Origin: Lactonifactor sp. BIOML-A5
GTDB taxonomy: Bacteria; Bacillota; Clostridia; Lachnospirales; Lachnospiraceae
Reading direction: 5' to 3'
DNA: 49,312 nt
NCBI RefSeq assembly: GCF_009677585.1
Contig: NZ_WKYV01000032.1
Span: 1-49,312, forward strand
Shown: one piece after another, positions 6,961 through 17,100 of the stretch
Layout of the letters: every line of letters begins with the position of its first letter
How positions within the stretch are numbered: the stretch's first letter is position 1
Notes under the pieces: model-generated
The model's input: only the letters and a program-made list of their open reading frames with translations
The model's database searches: none
What the model was told of the DNA's origin: nothing
Position numbers and translations under genes: made by a program

Positions 6961-7950
6961 TTACCCTTTTACTTCATTTCCATTTTCCCTTCCCTCATCA
7001 AATGCAACCGCATTGTCCAGAGTTGTGCCGGAAATAGCTGCCAGGGCTTCCTGAGTAAAGAATCCCTGGTGGGAAGTAATCATAACATTAGGAAAGGACA
7101 AAAGCCGTGCCGTTGTGGAATGCTCCAGAATCTCGTCAGAACGATCTTCGAATACATTATTGGTCTCTTCCTCATATACATCCAGTCCGACCCCGAAGAA
7201 CTTCCGCGCCCGGATGCCCTCAATCAAATCCGCTGTCTTGACCAGACCGCCTCTGGAGGTATTGACCAGAATCACCCCATCCTTCATCTTGGCAATGGTC
7301 TCACGGTTAATCAAATGATAGGTGCTGTCCATGAGAGGGCAGTGAAGAGAAATCAGATCGCTTCTGGAAAGCAATTCATCCAGAGTAACATACTCTGCAA
7401 AATCCAGCTCTGGATTCTGATACACGTCATAAGCAATGACCTTCATACCGAATCCGCGGCAAATCTTTGCCATAGCTGCCCCAATCTTACCAGTTCCCAC
7501 GATTCCCGCCGTTTTCTGATAGAAGTTGAAGCCCATCAGACCGCCCAGGCTGAAGTCATTTTCCCTCACCTTTACATACGCCTTATGAATCCTGCGGTTG
7601 GCGGTGAGTGCCAGCGCCATGGCATGCTCCGCCACAGCTTCCGGAGAATATCCGGGCACACGCATCACCTGAATGCCATATTCCCTCGCCTTATCCAGAT
7701 CTACATTGTTATATCCGGCACAGCGCATCAAAACAAGACTGATTCCCGCCTCATGGAGGGCATCCATGGTCTCGGATCCCACATCAGAACTTACAAATGC
7801 GCAGACAGCATCATATCCCTTAGCCAGGGGAGCCGTCTTGGGAGCCAGATCCGCCTTTAAATAATCAATGGTAATCCCCGGATAATGTTCCAGCTGTTTA
7901 TTAAAAGATTCCCTGTCATAAGTTTTCGTATCAAAAAATAAAATTCTCAT
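6961..7950 (-). CDS. D-lactate dehydrogenase (D-2-hydroxyacid dehydrogenase family)
   Basis: This 329-residue NAD-dependent enzyme probably reduces pyruvate to D-lactate, regenerating NAD in fermentation. The Rossmann loop is GTGKIG near 150, the substrate Arg lies in VNTSRGG, the Glu in the GLDVYEEE region, and the catalytic His in TSHQGFFT near 296. The length and the RVPGYSPEAVAEHAMAL segment fit D-LDH better than glycerate or phosphoglycerate dehydrogenases, but other 2-hydroxyacids (for example hydroxyisocaproate) cannot be excluded. The start at 7950 is set by GAGGAGG 8 bp upstream; an ATG 30 bp earlier lacks a site. Its promoter region holds two palindromes, and its terminator lies in tmcAL. 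Confidence 0.87.
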   Translation of the reverse strand: MRILFFDTKTYDRESFNKQLEHYPGITIDYLKADLAPKTAPLAKGYDAVCAFVSSDVGSETMDALHEAGISLVLMRCAGYNNVDLDKAREYGIQVMRVPGYSPEAVAEHAMALALTANRRIHKAYVKVRENDFSLGGLMGFNFYQKTAGIVGTGKIGAAMAKICRGFGMKVIAYDVYQNPELDFAEYVTLDELLSRSDLISLHCPLMDSTYHLINRETIAKMKDGVILVNTSRGGLVKTADLIEGIRARKFFGVGLDVYEEETNNVFEDRSDEILEHSTTARLLSFPNVMITSHQGFFTQEALAAISGTTLDNAVAFDEGRENGNEVKG

Positions 7951-8003
7951 ACATACAACCTCCTCATTGCAATTTAACATAACATTTAGTATTCCCAGGT
8001 ATA

Positions 8004-8046
8004 GGTTAGATCATTCTAACCATTTTTGTCAAGTTAAAATTTTAAC
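8004..8046 (-). promoter_or_regulatory. D-lactate dehydrogenase promoter region with two palindromes
   Basis: On the minus strand a perfect TTGACA (8027-8032) is flanked upstream by the 14-bp palindrome GTTAAAATTTTAAC (8033-8046) and downstream by the inverted repeat GGTTAGA-N4-TCTAACC (8004-8021). I see no convincing -10 box 16-18 bp downstream (TAACCT at best). The geometry suggests regulated transcription, with the 18-bp repeat in the spacer as an operator. It does not match the Rex consensus TTGTG-N8-CACAA. Confidence 0.5.
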
Positions 8047-8054
8047 AAAAATAA

Positions 8055-8096
8055 AATTGGGGACGTGTTCCTCGCAGAAGGAACACGTCCCCAATT
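8055..8096 (-). repeat. REP-like palindrome copy A, terminator of the giant gene
   Basis: A perfect 18-bp stem (8055-8072 with 8079-8096) closes a 6-base loop. The core GGGGACGTGTTCCT with its complement recurs in opposite orientation at 18246-18278, including the loop sequence TCTGCG. On the minus strand the hairpin is followed by TTTTATTTTTG and starts 12 bp after the giant gene stop, so it works as that gene's terminator. Confidence 0.85.
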
Positions 8097-8108
8097 CAGT
8101 TTAAGTAC

Positions 8109-11100
8109 TTACGCCTTTCTCTTTCGTCTTACAATCAGCACAATAATCCCCCCTGCTGCTGCCAGCAGCAGTATGACAAAGAGTGCAATCGGTGCTGCAT
8201 CCCCGGTAGCAATGCTGCCAGTGAGTACATCTTTTATTTTTGAAATTACATTTGTTGATTTTACATATTTGTAATCGTCGGAGGAGAGATAGGTAACATT
8301 TCCTGCCTTATCTGTGATTCTGGCGTATACTATGGTTACTTTGTCTTTGTTCAGCGGTACATCAGCAGAAGACCGGTATGCTTTCCAGGTAAAGCCTTCT
8401 GCTTCGCCCATCTTGGATACGTCTGTAATTCTCTGGGAGCTTACTGCGTATTCTACGCTTCTGATGCCTGAGAGTTCGTCCCTGGAGGTGATTCTCATGG
8501 ATGGATTGCTGCCCCGCTGTATGGTTTTACCGCTCTTAGCCTGAAGTTTATCCCAGCTCTCAGTGCCGATCTTCAGTACACCTTCCGGCAAGGTACGGTC
8601 GATGCGGATCACTGCGTCCTTGATTTCACTTTCGATGCCTGCAGGGGAGACTGCCTTGAATTCCCAGGTCTTCTCTCCCTCTTCTGTGAAGGCAACCCGA
8701 TATGTCTTCTCTTCGTCAGCCTCTATCTGTTTCCACTGGCCGCTATCCTTTGTTCCGTCTTTTTCACGGTAATAGAACTCTGGCTCACCCAGTATCTTTC
8801 CTTCATTGGCTGCTGTCACCATTACATCTCCTGCGTTCCAGCCTTCCGGATCTCCGGATATGGTCAGTTTCAGGATCGGCCGGTTTTTATCAATGTTGGC
8901 GATGGTCAAAGTCTGTGTCTCTGTCTGATTGCCTGAGGTATCTTTTGCCCGGTAGAAGATTACCGTATTCTCTTCAATCACCAGAGGTTCTTTATAATCC
9001 TTCCAATGTTCTTCATCCCCTATGGAATACTCAATGCTGTCCGCAGCCATATCCGGATGAATGGTCTTGATTTCTACGGTTACCGGATCGGCTGTGGGTT
9101 CTGTCTCGCTTACTTTTGTCTCAAAGAGCAGGCCTACCGGCACTTTGTTGTCAACATTAACCCTCACAGAGTTCTTAACTGTGTTGCCTGCCTCATCTTC
9201 CGACGTCAGAAGGATATTTCCCCGGTAGGACGGAGACACAGTAAAGGAGTAGATTCCTTCTTCCTGCATTTGCGCCGTGTACTCTGTCTTCGGTTCCTCT
9301 TCCATCACACCCATCACTTTTTTGATTCCGGAGAGTGTATCGCTGGTGTGTACCAGTATTCTCAGATCCCCGTTCCAGTTGGCATCCTTTGTTCCCTCAG
9401 GTATTACACTGCCATCTGCGTCTAATTTTTCATAGGTTACCTCTGTAATCACAGGCGGTGTCAGATCCAATTTGACAGAGACTGGCGAGCTCTCCAGATA
9501 ACTTCCGTCTTCTCTGAACAGCCGTACGGAGATCTGATTGTCATAGACTCCCTCTCCTGTAATCTCAATCAGGTTGTCTTTTCCCTCTTTCCAGGAAAGT
9601 TCTTCACTCCAGGTCTTGCCGCTGTCTGTGGTAAACCGGTAAGAGACAAATCCTTTATCTTCTATCCCTTCCGGCAGTCCTATTTTGTAGCTTACGGGTG
9701 TTCCATACCACTGGATCTCCGGCTGATCGCCTGTCCGCTGCAGTGTCAGATACCCTGTGCTTTTTACCTCTTCGTTATAAATGATCAGTTTATAAGTTCT
9801 CGGACTCATTCCTTCTTCTGCCGGAGTAACCTCCACCGTAATAATGTTCTCCCCAAAAGTGAGAGGCACCTGTAGTGTGCCGTTCTGAGCAGACTGGCCG
9901 TTGATGGTGACTGCGGCTTCCGGATGGCTGCCTATTGCTGTGATCACTGTATTGGTAAGATTTTCCGCCTTTCCCTTGTACTCCTGGCTATCCGGGTCAA
10001 ATGCAGTTTCAAAGGTTACCTCATCTGCTGTCAGACTCTGAAGGGAGGCATCTGCCTTGTCAAAATTCTGATGAAGTACAGTGGAACGCACAAAAGCTCC
10101 CGGCTGTTCAAAGGTGAGTACCTTCGTTCCCACGCCTTCCTCGTCCAGATTCAGAAGTTCATCCTGAGCCTCAGCCAGATACTTCGTCTCTAGAAGTTTC
10201 CCGGACTCATCGTATAAGCCGGACAAAATATTCAGATTCTCTGCTCTTGTTCTGGCCAGATTCTTCACCGTCACAGTTGCCTGGGCAGTATCTCCCTGTA
10301 CACTGACATCATTTTCTACCAGGAATTGGTTTCCATTGTTTTTATCCACCAAATCCTGGAACTTGATTACTTTGTCATTGTTGAGTACGTTTCTGTCCAT
10401 TACCTGATCCCCATTCTCATCCTCCAGCCATACTTTTGCGTATAGGTTCAGAGGAAGGGTATCAGCCTCAGTCAGCTGATAGGAGAAGTTCATGCTTAAT
10501 CCGTCTTTGTCCATGAGAGCCACTTGTTCCGGTGTCAGCTGATACACACCAGTTCCCATGGGTTCCTGTGTCTCTTTGGCTTCAGACAGCAGTTTCACAT
10601 CAGCTGCCACATCAGCCCCGCTGCTCTTATAGAATCCCAGTTTTACGTTATAGCCCGTCTTAGCCAGGGCATTGGCGCTGTCATTGTAGAACTGCAGCTG
10701 GAATTCCCTCTGTTCCTCCTGCTCCTTCAGGATATTTACGTCATTTGCCGTAATACCCGCATCCGGAGTGCCAAGAACCACCGTACCTTCTGTACTTTCG
10801 CTTCCGTTTTCAAAGGTGGCTGTTAGCTTATATTCCAGATCAGCAATATTAGCCCCTTCCTCCGCAGGCACCGGATAGCTTCCGTTGATTATCATATCAT
10901 TGCCGGGCAGGAGAGATACCTTCTGTTCTGCCAGAACTGTGTCCCCTGCTGTGACTTTTATTTTCTGTACTGTCTCGCACCCGCCGTTTACAACATAGAA
11001 GGAGAGAGGCAGCAGAGTTCCCTTCCGCAGGGCCTCATTTTCAAAGCTCACATGGTCCACCGTAATACTGTTGCCCAGAGAGGTGCTTCCTTTCATGAGA

Positions 11101-14100
11101 AGGGACGTGTCTTCCGCCGTATTCACCGGCTGTCCCTCGTAAACCGTTGCCAGAGAGGCATTGGAAGAATCATAGTAGGTTCCTAAAAGCATACTCTCCA
11201 GGGTTCTGCCGTCCTTTGTCCACACAGTAAAGCTGTCCACAGAGGTATAGTCTCCCGGATCTGCCGCAACAGCTCCCGGAGTCATAACGATACCGTTCTC
11301 GGTATCCTTAAACATGGATACATACAGCAGATCTTTTTCTACTTCTTCCAGAGAATCTTCTCTCGGCGTGATATCAGAAGCTGCCCAGGCAAGTCCTGTA
11401 TCTTTCAGAGAATCCCCTGTTGTCTTTACAAATTCGAACTTGCTGCCGATGGCCATGTCGCTGTTTGTATTCATCCTGCTCAGACTGTCCGGGAAATCGG
11501 TTTTCACCACTCCGTTGCTGTCAAGCACTTTAAAACAGATATCGCCTATAGCAGAGTCCAGATCCTCGTCATACTGATTCTGATACCATGCCGTGATAAA
11601 CTGGTTTCTGCCGTCGATCCTGGCAGTCGTAATCTTCGCATTTTCATTGGTTCCCTCTCCCAGTGTAAGGCGGACGGAATCCGTAATCGTATCATCCGCG
11701 TTGAGCCCCATGAAGAAGGTATCGCTTACTTCCTCCTCTGAAGATATATCGTCCCGTTTTACAGTGAAGGTGATTCCGGTGTTTCCATCCCCGTCCATTA
11801 CTGCCTCAAGGGCACTGATGGTTCCGTTCGTTTCCCGGTATAAAGGCGCCGGTTCGGACCAGGTTCCCCCGCTGTAGCGGCTGTACCACAGTTCGTCCAT
11901 AACATCATTGCTGAGAGGATCGTCCAGATTGGAACTGGCCATACTCCGGTAGATTACCACAGCATTGCTGCCGTTGACTGCCGCCTGAGGAGCCATATCT
12001 GCATTTTTATTATTGGTCAGACGAGTGGACGTCCATTTGCTTCCATCATAGACAGAAGCTACGATTTCCGTGTCATTCATCATCTGGGAGGCTGCCAGGG
12101 AGGCCTCTTTGCTGGAATATTCTCCCTCCTGGTCCATAGTGACAGGACCTCTCAATTTCTCCCATGCAGCGACTGCAAAGCTGCCGGTTCCTGAAAGAGA
12201 CACATTCGAGTCCGGCGTCTTTACGGCACTGCCTGTCTTGGCATCTTTGCTATTTGACTCATCTGCACTGCCCTGATAATTCGGCATAAGGATCTCAAGA
12301 TCAGACGTATCGGTCTCTTCTTCTGCTTTCCATTCCACAGGAATCTCCTGAGAGGGGGCAACAGAACCGGAAGACCAGTACACCCTGGTCTCGTTCAGAT
12401 CCGAAGAGCCCTGGTCACTCAGCGCAACCGTGAGTTCACCGTCCCTGGTAACCAGAGGATAACCGTAGGGATACGTCGGTGCCTGAAGGATATCCGCAGA
12501 AGCGTGGTTATCTTCCAGGGAGAAAGGGGCTGCCCGGTTCAGGTAGCTTCTGTCCTCCAAACTAATGGAATTTGCCACCTCTGTCAATGCGCCGTCTTCT
12601 GACAGCATCATCGCTTTCGGCGTAATATTGCCTCCCCAGTCAGGAAGCCCGGACTGCGCGATCCAATTTTGGATCTCATCCCATCTGCCGTTGTAGAAAG
12701 TCAGTGAGGGAAGGTTCGTGGAAGCCAGCGTCTTCCTGTATTTGATAAAGAATACCTTCAGTATAAATTCAATTCCTATGATGCCGGTTAGTTCTGTTCT
12801 GTGGCCCTGAAGCTGCTTATCCGTCTTCCGGTAGGTCCGGCTCAGGAACTGACTGTAGTGTTCCATGTTAATCTGCCCGAACATACCTATCTTAAGTGCC
12901 ACAATGGCTACATCAAAGCCAAATCCTGCAAATGCCCGCAGGTAAGCATTTACCCTGAGTGTGGTTAGAATATCTGATCCAAATTTGTTAGTTTCCTCTG
13001 AATAAGCTCCCATGGCCTTATAATCCAGCTCTATGGCCGCCCCCAGAGCGAATTCTGCTGTAATCGGAACAAATCCCACTACAGAATTAAAGGTCCAGTG
13101 GTAACCAAGCTTACCGCCCAGGGTAAAACCGCTGTCCGTGACCACGAATTCAAAAGAATGCGTCTCTGTGTTATAAATAATGTCGCCTGCCATGTAGCCA
13201 GCTGCCCTGCCGCCAAAGTCAGTGTCTCCCGGCTTGCTCATAGTTTTGTTCATCTTATTCTGGAAACGGTCTTTTAAGGTACTGCCGTCCCCCATAATAG
13301 CTGCCACAAAGGCAGAGGCATTGGCCCCTGTGGTATCGCAGTCCACAGGATTCATGACCATATCCGTATCCATTCCCAGAAGGTCGATATCATACCCTGC
13401 AAATGCATGGAATACGAATGGATCTACCGTTGGCGTCACCGTCAGTTTAAAGAATGGGGTATCCAGCCCTGTGTTGAACTTTGAAAGTCCTTTGCTGGCT
13501 ACTTCTCCGCCCTGAGAGGACGCATTTCCCGCAGTTCCCTGCTTCAGGTTGACATCTACGGTAAACGGCTTAAACTGTTTTTCCTGGGTTACATCAATGC
13601 CGATCATATTAGTCACCTGGAAGGAAAGGGGAACCGATCTTACCATTTTTCCTTCCTGATACAGCTGGGCCGTGAGACGTTTGGAACTGCCCTGGGCAAT
13701 TCCCGCATTCTCATCAATAGGTGTGGTATTAGATGCCACAATAAAGTCCGTAAATGGGTATTTCTCTACTTTATATTCCTGACGCCCCATCTTTTTCTGC
13801 TCCTCATCAATCAACGAGCATTGGAAGTCAGAAGCTGTATCAAGCCCCCAGCAAAGCATCTCTGTCTCCAGAGAGACACTCGGATACTGGGTGGAGCAGC
13901 CGATGGCATCCTTTCTGTCCAGAATGCTTATAGACCCGTTTTTAGGATAGGCTACCGCCTGGGCAGAAATATAGGCTTTCTTAGAAGTATCTGTGTTCTT
14001 TTTCAGATTAATAATGCTGTCGCCAAAGCTGGCTTGTCTCGCCTTGGAATAGCTGTCCACGGTAAGTATCTGGGGAAGATAGGTATCCCCGGATGTACGG

Positions 14101-17100
14101 ATGTCGTAGACAAACTTCAGATAATCCCCTGCAATCAGCTGGGTATGAGGATCCTCATCCTCGCTGTAGAACTTGGAAACATCGTAGAAGAGTTCCAGCT
14201 CTCCGTCTTTCCCCAGAGTTGCTTCCAGGCGGTTATCTGTACCGCCGTTTTGCACAAGAGGACAATATTTGCCATTTTTATAGAGACCACCGGTATAGGT
14301 AATTTTTCCCGTATAGGGATCTCCCTTTTCATCCTTCAGATACAGTTTTACATGCGCTGCCTCATCCAGGGTGATGTAGTTGACCGGATATAGCTCATTC
14401 CGCCCTTTATCTTTCTCAGAAGAAACCAGAGTATCCGCCTGCGTTGTTCCCAGATACAGTGTAGTCTTTTCGGAACCGGAACGGGCCTCCACAGGATTTT
14501 GAATCCCATCCGGATCATACACCGCTGCCTGTCCCTTGTCATTCGTATGAAGCGTAACGGTTTTGCCGTCTTTCCTTACGTAGGTAAAGGTGGTCTCCTG
14601 CATGGGAGTAAATTGGAACAGATACAGTTTATCTTTCAGGGTGGTAAGCTCAGCCGTCAGCTGGATCTCCCTGCCGGTACGGCTGTGCACAGCCTTAACG
14701 GTCGCTGTTCCGTCCTGCTTTCCGGACATCATAAATTCCCGATCCGGCGCCTGGTAAGGGCTGGCCAGCTTTTCCACGTTTGTATAACCGTTGCTGTCCT
14801 TCCGGTACAGAGGCATCACAGAACTGTCCCCGGAGGACCATGCAAAGCGGTCTGCAGCCATATTCCAGATATTGCCGTCCAGAATCTTCACACTTTTATC
14901 CAATGAGATCTCACGGTTCATATTTACAATGGCATCGCTGTCCGCATCTGTCCAGTCTCCGTCATACTTCTTCAAAACAGCGATCCGATCCTCGTTATTA
15001 ATAGTAACAGTCCCGCCGTCTTCCACTTTTTCGCCTTCTACGTCAAAGGCAAAGGCTCCATCCCGGTAAGCCTGCACCATATAGGAATCTGTGGACCAAA
15101 GATCATTTTCGGTTCCTTTGTTGCGCACCTTCGCAGTCACAGTGTAGACATCCTTCAGATCCTGTTTTCCCACTGCATCAATGGAAAAGGAGGTGGAAGT
15201 ACCCTCCGTTACAGTTTTCATCTCCTCACCGTTTTTCTTTACGGAGAGCTGGAACTCATAGTCCTCTTCTGTGTCCGCAAGGGTCCATGACACCGGAAAA
15301 CTTTCGGTCTCTTTATCTACCACATAGAGACTTTCAGGCGCAGTCAGGCGCACAGATGCGGGAATGGGAGCTACTATGATGCCGCCTCTTCCTGTCAGCA
15401 CCTTTTCAGGGTTGTCCGGACTCGGTGTATGTACTACAAACGTGTAAGTGGGAAGTCCATCCTTAGAAACTTTGGTGAGAACATTCTCTTCAATCTCTCC
15501 GGTTACCGTTTCTGTAAATTCATAGCTCTTAATAATCTTGTCTTTTTCGGGAAGCGGAGCAGCTTTATCCGTATAGTCCCCCTCATATAAATCTACAGTA
15601 TAGATCTGATTGTTTTCTTTCCCGTTCAGATTGCTCATCCAGTAAATGGCAGCCTTACTGTTCTTTCTGGCATGTACAATATTCATGCCTTTTGGCACTG
15701 CAATGGCAGGGGGACCGTCATTCACCACAGTCATCACAGGAGTCTCTATAGATACCGCCGGTGCGGCCTTCCGATTGTAGGCAGTTGCTGTAAACTGTAC
15801 CTCACCCTCTGCCTTTGGAGTAATCACTCCGGTGGTGCGGTTAATAAGAGCCACTTCTTCATTGCTGCTGGTCCACTCTACACCGGGAAACGTGGGGTTC
15901 TCAGTGGTCACATTGCAGGTAAGCTGAGTTGCTTCTTCCTGGACCATATACAGCACATTGCCGTCGGGGAGTTCTCCCAGCTCCAGTTCCCCCTCTTTGA
16001 TAAGCGTGACGGGCTTTACCTTGAACTCTGCAAGATGGTTGTCCCCCATCAGGCAGGAATAGTCGGTCTTTACACCGGTGATTGGAGGATCTGTTATTGC
16101 GTCCGCCCCGGGCATCAAAAATAGTTCGGCCCGGTAAGTCCGCTCCTCTCCCCCTGTATTATACGGAAGGGGGATCTGAGCCGTAAGCTTTCCATCCTTC
16201 ACCGGATCATTTTTATCATCCAGTGAGGGGGTAAGCTGATATAAGGTAGCTCCGCCGTCCAGGCTTACTTTCAGACGATCAATGGACTCCTTTCCGTCTT
16301 TATTGAAGTCATTGGCATAGTCGTTCCACAGCCAGTCGTCATTGGGTGTGTTATTGTCGTATGTAACAGTTACGGTAACGGTCTGTTCCCCTGCCGCACC
16401 TGGATCATAAGACTGCTTGTCCACAGAAATTCCTGTGATATAGTCCTGCACATACTTAGGGGCTGCTGCATCTATTTTATTATTGGCAGTATCGAAGCCT
16501 TGAAAGGATATTGTTCCTTTGCCCATCTCCTCTGCTCCCAAGCCGGGTTCCTGGGACCAACTGTAATCCGCCCGGTCAAAGTTCGGCTGAGAGGTTTGCT
16601 TATCCTTGCACATAGAAGTTACTTTTTCATACTGTTCTGCTGTGAGCAGGCAAGAAAAGCTGTCACCAAATCTTCTGCCGTCGTCTGTACGCAGACTGCC
16701 GTCGTCCAGAATAGTAACCGGCCCGCCCAGAGGCACATTTCCCTCTGTCTGTAAGATGCAGGGGATCATTGACCCCTCATAATAGGTCTTGTCGGTTTCC
16801 GCCGGTCTTACGGTTGCCTTTGTCCCGGTTACAGGCTTACATATGGGGGTAATGGAGTCCAGCGACACGTACCGCATAGTGGCCTGTGCCCCTACTTCCT
16901 TTTTATATCCCCCGTTTTTCAAATATTCCGGCAGTCCTGAATCTGCCAGATCTGCCACAAAATCTTCTTCCGACGATCCATATTGAAAACCACTGAGGCT
17001 TCCCCATGTCTCCTTCAAAGATGTCTTATCCTCACTCAATGTTCCCAAATCCAGAAACATCTGACCGGCATTATTTCCGCCTTCCATCTTTCCTTTCAGA

